Shown piece by piece: positions 1 through 11,999 of a DNA stretch of 64,000 nucleotides. The notes under the pieces were generated by a model, which was given only the letters and a program-made list of their open reading frames with translations, searched no databases and was not told where the DNA came from. The translations under genes and the position numbers were made by a program. The stretch is taken from positions 33,545,375-33,609,374 of the forward strand of contig CAIIXF020000005.1 in the NCBI GenBank assembly GCA_903813345.2, read 5' to 3'. The stretch is from Owenia fusiformis. Lineage: Eukaryota; Annelida; Polychaeta; Sabellida; Oweniidae. The first letter of the stretch is position 1. Every line of letters starts with the position of its first letter.

Positions 1-1497
1 TCCTGGTTCAAAAGCTCGCCTATTTACAAAATGGCCGTCACTTTTGTCTCTCGAAATTCACTTTTGACCCATTTCCTTTAAAACCTCTGTTGATAGGATT
101 CCTGTTTTAAGTTATTTCTGTTCAAGATCAATACAGAAAACTCCCCTATGACTCCTGGTTTCAAAAGCTCACCTATTTTTAAAATGGCCATCATTTTTGT
201 CTCGCGAAATTCACTTTTGACCCATTTCCTAGCTTTACAAATAATTTCAGGTGTCCTACACTGTAAAAATCCATGTCAATGTAAAGGGTAGATATATGTT
301 ATAATATTGTTACAAAAAATCAGCGAAAAATTATATCCATTTTTTTATTTTCAGCCATTTTAGTTAACATTGATTTGTCTATCTGACTCGCGAAATCCAC
401 TTTTCGTCAATAACAGTGGCACGTTTTAAAACCTCTGTCGATAGGATTCCTGTTTTAAGTTATTTCTGTTCAACATCAATACAGAAAACTCCCCTATGAC
501 TCCTGGTTCAAAAGCTCGCCTATTTTCCAAATGGCCGCCATTTTTATCTCGCGAAATTCACTTTTGACCCATTTCCTAGCTTTACAAATAATTTCAAGTG
601 TCCTACATTGTAAAAGTCCATGTCAATGTAAAGAGAAGATGTATGAAATAATTTTGTTACGAGAAATCAGCGAAAAATTATATCCATTTTTTTATTTTCA
701 GCCATTTTAGTTAACATTGATTTGTCCATCTGTCTCGCAAAATCCACTTTTGGACCATTTACGTTAAACCCTCTGTCGATAGGATTCCCGTTTTAAGTTA
801 ATTTTGTTCAACATCAATACAAAAAACTCTCCTATGAATCTTGGTTCAAAAGCTCGCCTATTTTCAAAATGGTCGCCATTCTTGTTTCGCAAATTCACTT
901 TTTGCCCATTTCCTAGCTTTACAAATAATTTCAGCTGTCCTGCATTGTAAAAAGCCATGTCACTGTAAAGAGTAGTTGTATGAAATAATTTTGTTACAAA
1001 AAATCGGCAAAATATTATATCTGTTTTTTTTATTTTCAGCCATTTTAGTTAACATTGATTTGTTCATCTGTCTCGCGAAATCCTCTTTTGGACCATTTAC
1101 TTAAAACCTCTCTCGATAGGATTCCAGTTTCACATTATTTTTGTTCAACATCAATACAAAAAAAACTCCCCTTTGACTCCTGGTTCAAAAGCTTGCCTGA
1201 TTTCAAAATGGTCGTCATTTTTGTCTCGCGAAATTCAATTTTGGCCCATTTCCTAGCTTTACAAATAATTTCAGGTGTCTTGCATTGCAAAAAGCCATGT
1301 CACTGTAAAGAGTAGTTGTATGAAATAATTTTGTTCCAAATAATTGAAAAAAAATTATATCCGTTTTTTTTCAGCAATTTTACTTAACATCGATTTGTCC
1401 ATCTGTCTCTCCATGTCAGTCCAAAATAGTGGCAAGTGGCTTGAAATAATTTTGTAACAAAAAATCAGCAAAAAATTATATCCGTTTTTTTCTGTCA
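1..1497. repeat. Tandem array, about 340-bp unit
   Basis: About four copies of a unit of roughly 340 bp, plus partial copies at both ends. The same anchor (CTCTGTCGATAGGATTCC and close variants) recurs at about 85, 433, 771 and 1108, so spacing is 348, 338 and 337 bp. Each unit carries a block reading like AAAATGGCCGCCATTTTT and a TTTTTATTTTCAGCCATTTTAG block. The open frames at 764-958 and 1055-1315 are repeat sequence, not genes. The left edge of the array is outside the window. Confidence 0.85.
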
Positions 1498-1526
1498 CCA
1501 TGTGAGCCCAGTACCCACGGTACTAA

Positions 1527-2391
1527 TTTTTCACATTTACTTTGATCATTTTTCCCCCTGTCGCCTAAGAGTGTCAATTATTTTTATGAGAATATGTTTC
1601 CCTAAGTTACACAATTAAGGTCGGTTGAAAATTTAATAAATATTCATGTTTTGGTTAAAATAATAAAAATCAAAAAAATACAAATGTGCCTTGTCATCTT
1701 GATGTACGTTGTCCCAACGAACTTACATATCTGAATTCACAGTTAACCCTGACAACATATTTTTAATAACACTAATGGGCAGGGGGATCAGATTAATTTA
1801 AAACTGAAACTTAACAATCACAGTATTACTTAAACTTGATTGAACCATAGTATTGAACCTCAACACTTTCCAGATATTGCATAAAGAGGATTTTAAAAAG
1901 TCATCTTCGACTAGCTAGTATAAATCTCTCTATCAACTTCTTAAGATAATTAAAATTCATAAAAGTGTTTCTTATTACGTTAAAGTACAGATGTCAAGTG
2001 ATCAAGGGGTAAGAGGCTAACACCCCATGGTCACATATTAATCACCACACCAACACTTTTATAAAATGAAATGACATTCAACAAGATTTAAAAATCAAAT
2101 TTACCTTAACTTTAGAACATCTGTATTGGGGATAATTGAACATGTTCCTTAAACATAACTTGTTTAATTATTGCATTGTTCAATATAACATCTCGTGAAT
2201 TTCATTTACACTGACACCCTTCAGTGGAGTTGACAACTACTCTTCTGATTTTTTAAAATTACACCCAATACATAATATTTATCAAATCTTCACTCATCTT
2301 AAATTGTGTAGTTTAGAGAAACATATTCTCATAAAAATAAATGACACTCTTAGGCGACAGGAGAAAAAATGATCAAAGGAAATGTGAAAAA
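1527..2391. mobile_element. Inverted-repeat element, about 93-bp arms
   Basis: The left arm (about 1527-1619) and right arm (about 2298-2391) are reverse complements with some mismatches. They share CACATTTMCTTTGATCATTTTT, CTGTCGCCTAAGAGTGTCA and TTTTTATGAGAATATGTTTC, split here by position. The 680-bp interior has no convincing coding sequence. This looks like a non-autonomous DNA transposon. No clear target-site duplication was identified, so the family is unknown. Confidence 0.65.
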
Positions 2392-3217
2392 CCCAACATT
2401 TTCCAACCGATCAATTTTTGTTGGTAGACTTACTACGAAAAAATCAAGCATTGCTTTTAAATCTTTTAATGTAATCAGAAAGCTAAAAGTCGAATGCATA
2501 CAAAATTAAAGATGAAATTGAAATCTTTCAAGTATTCCCAAAATTAATTTTTGAAAACCTACATCACACCTGCATCATCAGTTTTTAGTGACACTGTACA
2601 ATATAAAGTGTGCAACGGTATATTTTGTCACTGTAAATTGTCGATGGTTAGGCATGTAAATATGAGTAATACTCTAGTTCGTTCATAATACATTATAATC
2701 TATTAGCTTCATCATTATACTAGCCCAAGTTCTAATTTAACGATTTCTAAAAAAATTCTGAAGTAAATTAGGGTCATATTCATCAAGTCTATCTTCGCAT
2801 TTTGTCAGATTCATCTTCTAGGAATTTACAATGGCTTTGACGTTTGCCACATAAATTGATCCCACCATATCACTGGCTTTGACTCAACAGTGAGAGTGTT
2901 CATTCCTATATAGAGAGATGCTATCTTCCCCAATTTCATCTTAAAGCTAAAGCTTCTTTTTCGAGATTGGTGCCATATTTGGCTCTAATGGCTCAATTAG
3001 TGATCTTTGATCTTGCTTGCTTTTTCTGTGTTGTATTGTGCAACAAATGAACATGCGCAATGGCAATCCTTGTATTGACATGCATACATGTTGTTGCTTT
3101 GGAAATAGCCAACATAAACTGCTCGCCGTTTTTTTGGTCTCAAACATCACCTGGAATTAAACAAAAGAAAACTATAATATTATTTAAGTAATATAATAAT
3201 ATTAAGTAATATTGCTG
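2392..3217. other. No gene recognised
   Basis: Single-copy-looking AT-rich sequence. Three minus-strand frames are partly open around 2990-3140 behind an acceptor-like TTTAATTCCAG. None matches a family I know or continues the alpha-2/delta reading, so no exon is called. Confidence 0.4.
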
Positions 3218-3345
3218 TACAGGGTGGTCAAAAAAAGCTGCAACCCTGTCGTTTTAGGAAATAACTACTTGATATGTAAAGTCATGTAACATTGTGACTA
3301 TATCAGGCTGGTAGTCATGAAATATGGTTGGTATGGTTAGTCACA
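3218..3345. mobile_element. Solo end of a TA-type (mariner-like) element
   Basis: The sequence begins TACAGGGTGGTCAAAAAAA and includes a stretch containing TTGTGACTAT, TAGTCATGAAATATGG. The same combination forms the termini of the complete element at 62477-63052. No matching opposite end was found nearby, so this looks like a truncated or solitary arm. Confidence 0.55.
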
Positions 3346-3600
3346 GGTGGTCAAAGATTTGTCCAGCTTAGGGGAGCATGCTATTTTTCATTAAAAAAAC
3401 ATTTTTAGCTCAAATATTTTGTCATACCAAAGAAAATAACCTATCCCATGCAATGGGTATATTATTTGCGGATAACCTTCACTTCTCTTTGAAGTCCAAT
3501 AACACTAAGAGTAAGATCTATTGAAAACGGCACCAGAGTATCACACTCTAAAATGTACCATTTCTTTTGATGGCACGATATAATGAAATGATAATATTAT

Positions 3601-4210
3601 AAGTTATTGAATGATTTGAAGTCCAATACAGTAGATATTCTGCTCGAGAAATTCTGTTTTGGCAAGAGACGGAGTCGATACAGGATATCGAGACAGAATA
3701 TATCCTGTATTGCACTTCAAATCATTCGATAACGTTTTTATCGTGTGGTCCTCTGTATTGCTACTGAGATTGTCCCTTTGTTACCAATATTTTATGTATT
3801 GCGACGGATATGATCGATGGGGACAATCTCAGTAGCAATACAGATAGGTACAGCAGAAGAACTGACCAATCAGAGGGCTTCATTTTACAGATCATACGAT
3901 GATGTAAGTTATTGAATGATTTGAAGTGCAATAAAGGATATATTCTGCTTGAGAAATTCAGTATTGGAAGGAGATGAAGTCAAGTGCCAATACAGAATAT
4001 CGAGACAGAATATATCCTGCATTGCACTTCAAATCATTCAATAACATTTTTATCGTGTTATCCTCTGTATTGCTACTGAGATTGTTCCCTCCGTACCAAT
4101 ATTTTCTGTATTGCGACGGAGATGATCAATGGGGACAATCTCAGTAGCAATACAGATTGGTAGAGCACAGGAACTGACCAATCAGAAGGCTTTATTTTAC
4201 AGATCATACG
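3601..4210. repeat. Tandem pair of about 305-bp units built of two hairpins each
   Basis: Two copies in direct orientation, both starting AAGTTATTGAATGATTTGAAG (3601 and 3906). Each unit has one foldback whose arms are TTGAATGATTTGAAGTGCAAT and its complement, and a second whose arms are CTGTATTGCTACTGAGATTG and its complement. There are no coding features. The paired hairpin layout suggests a duplicated foldback element. Confidence 0.7.
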
Positions 4211-4860
4211 ATGATAGCATATGTTTTCAGCATAACTCTGATGGTTTTAATAAGATCTATTGGATCTTTTTAATTTTTTCTATAAAAAAATAATGTTTAT
4301 TTTTTTTGTCCAGCTTGGGGGAGCAGTTTTGTATTCTACGTTTGAAATACAAAACTGGTCCAAGCTGGACAAACAAAGATACAATGAATATCTTTCCATT
4401 GGGCATTAAAGACTTTCCTTTGGTGGGGAACAATGAATTTAATTATATTTATGCAAAATTGATTCTACTTTTAAAGTAAATGGAATTGTTTAATTAATGT
4501 ATTACATAAGTGTATTTTGGAAATGAAGGATGCATGTAGGTTGTAATTATAATATATTCACCCTTGGTATACGCAGCTAACGAAAATTGACCGGTACGGG
4601 TCAAAAGCTGGACCGGTACGGGTTAACGGTTTTATTTGATTTTAAAATAGCCATAACTTGCTCAATATTGACTTCCTCGTGTCTAATTTGAAATATATGA
4701 TGCCTCCCGATGCTTTTAAGTACCCCAATTTTTTACAGATTTTTAAACGGACCAAAACTCTCTAAATGCGCATTTATGCTCTTTTCTCTCGAGAACGACT
4801 GTCTCATTTTCACGATAACTTTTATTTAGTACTTCTAACATATCAGATCTATTTTTCCCC

Positions 4861-5146
4861 ATCAAGGTATGATGTAAGTGACATGCTATTTACATCTTGT
4901 GAGTTTCAATGACGCGCGTTTGATTTTATAAAAAATGCCAAACTTTGTGACAAAGAATTTCATCAGCTATTGCCCCGAACCGGTCTGTCTTCTCGCTGCA
5001 AGCAAATTGCCCCGAACCGGTCCGTCTTCTCGCTGCAAGCAGGGGGAAATTCTTTGTCACAAAGTTTGGCATTTTTTATAAAATCAAACGCGCGTCATTC
5101 AAACTCACAAGATGTAAATAGCATGTCATTTACATCATACCTTGAT
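4861..5146. mobile_element. Near-perfect hairpin element, about 105-bp arms
   Basis: The left arm (4861 to about 4968) begins ATCAAGGTATGATGTAA and the right arm (about 5043-5146) ends with its reverse complement. The arms share GACGCGCGTTTGATTTTATA and CAAACTTTGTGACAAAGAAT. The loop holds two direct copies of a 35-bp segment with GCCCCGAACCGGTC and TCTTCTCGCTGCAAGC. High arm identity suggests a recent foldback MITE. The open frame at 4970-5188 falls in the loop and right arm and is not a gene. Confidence 0.75.
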
Positions 5147-8085
5147 GCAATAAGTTTTATTTTCCAAACTGCAAAATCAATGAATTGATCAGTTTGATAC
5201 AATGAGTCAACGTAAATGTCAAAAACGTGCAAAACGTGCAAAACAGCTAAAATATCTTCTGCCACAATTTCCTTTCTGAAAAAACTACATTTACCATTGC
5301 AAATATAATAGTTTTGAAATCATATACATAAACCTTACAATGACATGAGATAGTATAAAATCAGCTTTGTATCATAAATGCAGAATGGTTCATACATGTC
5401 ATATTCAACTTTAAACCCATTTTCTCAAAACCACAAAAATGTCATTTAGGAAACACTAGATCAGTCAGTTCTCTAAAGCTTACTTAGTATGATATAACCC
5501 TCTCCCCCTTATCACAACATTACTTAACATTACATAATTTTACTTGGGGAGGGCAAAAATTAACATTTTGAAATTTAACCCACTTGTATCAGTGTATCAG
5601 ATGCTAGAGGTGTGGATGTAACACAACTAACATGGGATATATTTTAAAGGGGTGGTATCATATACGTTTAATCTAAATAAGCTTCCTTTTCATTATGAAA
5701 TAACCTTCCTTTTCTAAAAAGTTTGAGATATTCCCTTTATAAAAAATATAAATGATCTGATTCAAATTCACGGTTTCGTGATTAATGATTTAAGGTCATG
5801 GAAAAAGTTTAGTGTTGACAAGTTGGTGATCACATCACTAAAGTAGGTTGATTAATTTGACATGTCCCTGGTACCAGAACTTTGGTATCAGCATTTGCAA
5901 GGAAGCATAAATAAGCTGTGTCCTTGAATCTTGTTATAAACCAAATACATAGTGGCTTCATTGTTTTAAAGCTTTAACATTATAACATAAAAAGTGTTCC
6001 TCTAAAACTGGATTTTAGCTGAGACATGTATGTACTCAAGAATTTGGGTGTAACTAAGTATTTTCACAATTTAATAATAGTCACAATAGTCCACAATGTA
6101 TCTTCAACTTTGATCAACTTTCTAATTTAACTTTGTATTTGAGGAACTTACATGTCATTACATAATTTTGAGTCAAATTGATAAGAGTATCTGTGATTAC
6201 AATTATATTTGTTGCATCTCAATTACTATCTTTTAGTCTTTCGCCGATATCGAAACACTTAGTATTCCCTAGAAAAATTGACACTTTGCCTTTGATACTT
6301 TGATCAATAATTATCACCCAAATCTTGACAATTAATATTCTCTTGGTGGCATGCTAACACATAACTTACCTCATAGCCCAAGGAATATAACAATGCTTTA
6401 GATTGAGGTTGAAACCTGATGAGCATCTGCTGTGTTTCATATTTATTTTTCCTATTAGTTGTTTATCCATTTTCTTCTTTGATGTTTTTGAACATTATTT
6501 CTAATATTTGCAATACATCAAATGAATTTTGAGCCCTTGCTGACACTTTAGCATCAGGATGGTCCTATTAGCCTATATTCATTTAGTATCAAGCTTGGCC
6601 CTGAATTGCATTTGAAACATGCTGTATTCTAACAAGGTTAAACTAGCCTGGATTCTGTATTTGACACATTTTATTAAAAAGAAATTCATAATCAAATTAG
6701 TTTTTATACGGTTAACATTCCCATTTTGAAGAAACTAGTCGTTCTTAAGGGTGGTCTATCACTGGATAATAAAGGGTGGTATTTTATTTATTTTAGTTAT
6801 TGGAAAGTTTGATCCATTTAAGTGGTAACTGTCATGTTCATTGGACTTCAGAATAGGAGAATCTGGGAGAATTTTAATGAGAAATGATGTAACCATTTAT
6901 TTAAAAAAACATATTTTTGTGATATATTTATTTCCAAACACAGCATTCTCTTTGTATTGCTCACATTTTTATGAACATTTGAAGCAATATAACCAAATTC
7001 AACTTCATCAGATTTCTCCAAACTTAAATCACGAAACTCAATCTAGAAGTTGATTTTATTATATGGTTCACAACTGAGTGATCCCAACCTATTGAAAAGT
7101 CTAGCTTTTGTGTAAAGATGTTATGCTATAGAAATGGATAAGTATCTGTTCGTGCTATATTATATAAGAAATCGCTAAGTGGTTTTGTGAATTTCAGATG
7201 GAATTTGTCATAATATCAAGGAGTTAAACATTGTAGTTGATATCAAATTCAATTATATGGCAGTGTAAATGCTTGTGCAATTTGTGGTTATTAGATATGC
7301 ATCTCAATTTCAAAGAATTTGCCCTTAAAAGATGTTCAACAAATATTCACTAAAAAATAAACAAAAGTGATGAATTAACTTTTAGGTTCATACTATAAGT
7401 AATTATTCTGTTTCGTTAATTTCTGTTGCTTTCCTTTTCCTTTATTTAATCATCTGTTTTTGTCTTTTTGTGAGGGTATACTCTGAATTTTAATGAGAAA
7501 TCTGTTCAGAGTAATACTGCATGTGAAGACCCATTTACTTCATCATAAAATTACTTGCTTTAAAATTTTTGTAAATTACCCCACTGAGATTGATATTAAA
7601 ATATAATTGATTTGTTAATTATCAATAAGGTTGAATTAATTATAATCAATTGAATAGTTGAGCATTTTATTTCTATGAATATCTTTGAAACATACTGCAT
7701 GCCTCATGTACCAATGTACATGATTAGTTAAATGTGTATTTGAAATCACTGCAAATAGGAATACCATACCCTTTTATATAGCAATTTATCATATACATTT
7801 CCCAGCAAACAAGTGATAATGTTTGTTTTCCCTGTGCCATTGTGTAATTTGGACTTTAAAGCAGGACATAAAATAAAGTATCTACATCATATGGGCTAAT
7901 GCAACAAAGTACAGATGGAACACTGAACTAGAACTTATAATGAATAAAAAGTAAGGAGTCAATTTCACAAGGAAAGATGTGGGCCCCAAAGGAAAGGGAA
8001 AAATGTTGAATATTGTTTCAAAATTCCAGGAAAAATTGTTTTAAAGAAAACAAGGCAAATAAACATGTTAGAATTAATTACTCAC
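5147..8085. other. No feature seen
   Basis: AT-rich sequence without a supported exon, RNA gene or repeat structure. The short open frame at 6841-7053 has no recognisable similarity and no flanking splice pattern, and I treat it as chance. Confidence 0.5.
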
Positions 8086-8158
8086 CTTTATCCATATGTT
8101 GGTAGCAGACTCTTCTTCACAATCAATATATTTTATGTTTGCATGTAGGGCTTTGTTC
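8086..8158 (-). CDS. Exon-like segment, unassigned
   Basis: On the minus strand a TTTTTTGTAG acceptor precedes 73 nt that end at a GTGAGT donor. One frame is open across the segment and reads NKALHANIKYIDCEEE followed by SATNIWIK. That frame needs two bases from the previous exon. Joined in phase 0 to the candidate exon at 8542-8647 it hits TGA after 11 codons. The sequence does not match any part of the alpha-2/delta family that I recognise. It could be an unrelated exon, a decayed exon, or chance. Confidence 0.22.
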
Positions 8159-8541
8159 CTACAAAAAATAATGTAAATTATAAATAGCTTTATATAATCA
8201 ACATTTTGCAGCAACAGTAATTTAACCCTATCATTGGTGGTTGAGTCCATGTTAGGAAAGACCACCATCATTGCACTATTATTCCCCTCTGAAGAGCTAG
8301 TGATTTATTCATCTAAAATTTTCAAATTCATCAGTTTTAAATAAACCAATATCATTCATTGAAGGGGCTGTGATTCATTCTTGGTTTAAAAGTTCTAGTT
8401 GGTTTAAGGGGGAAGCTCACATAATCCGCATTAATTCTAATCTTCAATATCTCTTTTTATATTTAAGATTAGTTGGATTTTCTTAAATTAAATGTAATTT
8501 TTGAAAAAGTATTTAAAACTATCTTAATAAAAATAACTTAC

Positions 8542-8647
8542 CCCTGCTATCATCAACATATTGGAAATAAATCCTAGAATCTTCTTCAAATTTCCAGCAC
8601 CTAGGATTTCTCCAACTGTCATGCTTTTGTTATTTTCCTTTTGTATA
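8542..8647 (-). CDS. Exon-like segment, unassigned
   Basis: On the minus strand an acceptor-like TTGATTATACAG precedes 106 nt ending GCAGGG, followed by a consensus GTAAGT donor. Only one frame is open. It reads IQKENNKSMTVGEILG then AGNLKKILGFISNMLMIAGG. The position (next downstream of alpha-2/delta exon 12) and a loose likeness to the segment after the VWA domain make a link conceivable. However, the phase does not fit exon 12 directly and the expected Arg-Pro is missing. It may belong to another gene. Confidence 0.28.
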
Positions 8648-9124
8648 CTGTATAATCAACTGTCCAATGGAAATTATTCTGTTTGAAGATGTTAATGTTA
8701 CTTTTGTGGTGTATATTGCATACAGATACAGTTAGTAGCACTTAGGGAATAAGCTTTCAGATCAGTCCATTGAATCACTGTGTACCCTTTTTGAAATATT
8801 AGACTGACCCAAACTTTACACTATCCAATGAAAGAAGGGATTTAAGTTACACCCATTCAAATTTTTGGCGGAAACAGGTTTAACAGACAATATTAGAAAT
8901 TATTAACATTTTGAAGAAAGAGATCTGAATTAAACAGTTAAACACTGGATTATTGGAACATGCTTATGTACAGTATGGCAGATACATCAACAGGGAATTG
9001 TGAATTTGGTAAGTCAATTTATCAGTTTATCATAATTTTAAGTCCAGAGTAGGATAGAAAGATGTAAAAATAATTTAGAAGAGGGTTAAGCTTGAGAGGA
9101 AAATTAAAAGTTTTGTGTAAAATT

Positions 9125-9431
9125 GGGGTGACTGGATAACTACCGGGTTGCCAGGTGACTTGGTAACATTCTTAGCAGGGCTAGGATTTGATTTTATGCC
9201 TTCCAGGTATTCTGATATTGAAAAAATAGTCGATTATTCAAAAAGTGCTTGGTCTCTGGTAGGTTTTTGATAAAAAGATAATGTTTAAAAATCGAACAGT
9301 ATAGTTTACACTTAGGAGGCTGGGGCTATCATGTCAATTTGCTACTATATTAGGGGAAAATGTCCAACTTTGAAAGTTGGTAACCCTGCTAGACACATTA
9401 GGTACCCTGAGTCACCGGCTACCCAGTCATC
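9125..9431. mobile_element. Small inverted-repeat element
   Basis: The left end reads GGGGTGACTGGATAACTACC and the right end contains CCGGCTACCCAGTCATC, an imperfect reverse complement. Further pairing includes GGTAAC..GCAGGG against CCCTGCTA. The element is about 307 bp and non-coding, so it is probably a diverged MITE. Confidence 0.45.
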
Positions 9432-9765
9432 TGTTTTTTAGGCAGACCCTAAATAATATACATTTCTTCATAAATAACTAATGTGACAGCCAAATGAAGG
9501 AGGATTTCCTCCCAGTGACGCCAATCAATATTCTGTTTCATATATGGGTATCACATAGCAATGTTATGAATACAAAATTCAATCAAGAATATCAGCCATT
9601 CTCCTGGCGGCCCTAGAAATATACAGGCAGGATCGGAAACTACCGCATGGATTGGAGATTAAAGAATATTGAGTTGGTACCCTGGCTTCAAATCCTCCTT
9701 AGGTGACAGCTTAATATGAGAATTCAAAATATTATAATGACTTTTATGGTTTTTAATCTTGTATT

Positions 9766-10697
9766 AGACAAAAACGTCAAGTCTGTGAGGTAAAATAATA
9801 TGTTAGCACTGTTTATTTTGCAGAACCGCTTATACTAGAAAAGAGAAGGCTTTAGATGTAGATCTTATGAAGACAACACTCCTAGATGCATTTACTTGTG
9901 GTAGAAAACACAATGCAAAACTAACTTGGAAAATATGAGATGGCGACTAAGGTACCAACATTTGAAACAGGGCCAATATCATTTGAATATCGACTTGCCG
10001 ATCGAGCTATACAAAGTGACAAAAGTCAGTGAACATAACGAAGAGAGTTTGCATATATTGGAAGGAATGTTTGCATTGCTAGTATGTAACACCATCATCA
10101 AAATGTATATTTAATTTTAAAAAAATTTTTGTTTGTTTTAAATTCTACTTAATTAATTAACTTATTCTTACTTGACATTGATAGACTGATAATTAATATT
10201 TCAGAAAATCCGGTCAAACTCTCATGGCTATATGAGAAGGACATACACATGAGTCAAAAAAGAAAGTGATTAATCTTAACAGCATTATTGAGCGAACAAA
10301 GTCGAGGTCTGCAGAAAAAGGTATGAGCATTACATTGAATCAAAACACAATAATGGTCAAAAAAGTATATTCCACTCAAATTATTATATTCCATTACACT
10401 CCATATGAAATTTGAAGTGTGGTATTTTCCCGCTTATTTTGTTATTTTTCTTTATTATTAGGAGTCTCTGTCTGCTTTTGTCTGTCCATCCGTCAAGTTG
10501 AGTCTTCATGATAACATAGATAAAACTGTTTAATCTATATTATTTCAGGTTGTAACCAGCAAATGTCCATTAAATCAGGGGGAAACCAGAGACCCCACCA
10601 AATAAGACAGAAGTTTGAGGTGGAATACATAGTAGGATATAGAATGAGTCCTGGTGAAGCAGTGAAGATTGGTTTGGTTGTGAAAATTAGACATTAA
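9766..10697 (+). CDS. Uncertain multi-exon coding region, unrecognised
   Basis: Several plus-strand pieces look coding. After a strong acceptor (TTTATTTTGCAG, exon from about 9824) one frame runs 38 codons to a TGA; it can be extended in phase by a 22-nt microexon at about 9766-9787. Immediately after comes GAGATGG, opening a 30-codon frame starting MATKVPTFETGPISFEYRLA. A segment at 10205-10320 ends with VINLNSIIERTKSRSAEK and a GTATGA donor. It joins in phase to 10549-10697 (CNQQMSIKSGGNQ ... EYIVGYRMSPGEAVKI, then TAA). The first half of 10205-10320 has a stop in that frame and reads well in another (NSHGYMRRTYT). This is either a real gene with splice sites that I have misplaced, or a decaying copy. 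No family recognised. Confidence 0.3.
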
Positions 10698-11514
10698 AAT
10701 TTACTTTTAACGGGATATCAATTGAACACGGCAAACTTTATATCCAATGGCATCTACTGAACCATGACTATTGACAGGGAACTTAAAATTGAAGTTAAGC
10801 ATTCGCTATAACACAGTCCAATTAATTGAATCCCACAACAAATCAGAAATAAGATCAACTTACAACAAAATTTAAAAAAAACATTGACACCCCCCGCCAC
10901 AATTCGAGACACACAGATAAATACTATTAATCTAGTATTTTGACAGCTACAAATTGTCAAATATCTATCAAATGAAGTGAAAGTGACATGGTTCACTTTT
11001 CCCTTGGGTTGTACATTGTATATTATACCTTTTATATTTACTATATAGTTACTATACTAGTATCATAATAGTTATTAACAAAAGAATTTGATTGTAAATA
11101 GTTCATCAATTTTAAATCAGCTTCAATCATGTGATGCAGAATGCACATTAACATCTCTAAGTTAAAAGGATCAAATAAATGAAAAATCAAATGAAATGGA
11201 ATGGAATAACTTAACAACTTTTTTGTATGTACTGAGTGGACTCAAAAATATGTGCTGAAATATATTATTAAAGTAGTCAGACATACAATTTGATGAACTT
11301 AAGGTTGAACATATACATTTTGTAATGATGTACAGTAGATTAAACCATGAGAACTGTCACTGAGAACCATATATAAAAAGAAATTGTTATTTTCTAATTA
11401 CTTTGATGTGAATTAGAGTATATTACGTCCATTTCTGTCAGAAAAGTATGTATAATGTGGTCATATGCAACATTGCATAACTTAATTAGGGTTCACCTCA
11501 CTATGATCAGTCCA

Positions 11515-11999
11515 TGTCTGAATTCAGACAGTTGAATCAGTTTTCTAACATGGAAAAGCCTATGTCTGAATTCAGACACAGTCTCATTATAGTGAGATGA
11601 ATTTGTTTATGTGTCTGAATTCAGACAAGATTTCAATCTGAGAAAATTGATACTGATTTCCACTGTCTGAATTCAGACACAACACATAAGATAAACAAAT
11701 TCATCTTACTATTATCAAATTGTGTCTGAATTCAGACAGTTGAAATCAGCTTCTGTTTTCTAATATGGAAAAGCCTGTGTCTGAATTCAGACACAAGAGA
11801 TAAACAAATTCATCTTACTATTATCAAGTTGTGTCTGAATTCAGACAGTGAAAATTTAGGTTTCTTATAGATTAGAAAGCCGCTGCCTGAATTCAGACAC
11901 AGAATATTCAAGTATAAGATACACTATATGTTTAGCTAAGGAATGTTTCTGTCTGAATTCAGACAACTTGTTTCCCTCTGAAATACATGTGCCTGAATT
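11515..11999. repeat. Array of a 16-bp palindrome, TGTCTGAATTCAGACA
   Basis: Nine copies of the perfect palindrome or a one-base variant start at 11515, 11563, 11612, 11664, 11723, 11778, 11832, 11884 (C variant) and 11950, with a degenerate half at 11990. Spacing is 48-66 bp. The spacers are not unique. One type contains TTTTCTAATATGGAAAAGCC and the other AAACAAATTCATCTTACTAT. Both recur, and the spacer at 11579-11611 carries the second type in reverse complement. Each core holds an EcoRI site (GAATTC). No coding sequence. This is not a CRISPR array, since the spacers repeat and the host is an animal. Confidence 0.85.

Noticed and set aside
2947-3150. Minus-strand exon, possibly Cys-rich (VYVGYFQSNNMYACQY...) end of alpha-2/delta
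   Set aside because: Three different frames look equally open. The Cys-rich one needs an unlikely acceptor because a TGA follows the good one. No motif matches the family's C-terminus, and about 20 intermediate exons would be missing.
11515-11999. CRISPR-like array of short repeats at regular spacing
   Set aside because: Spacers are related to each other and occur in both orientations, the repeat is a perfect palindrome, and the surrounding genes are animal.
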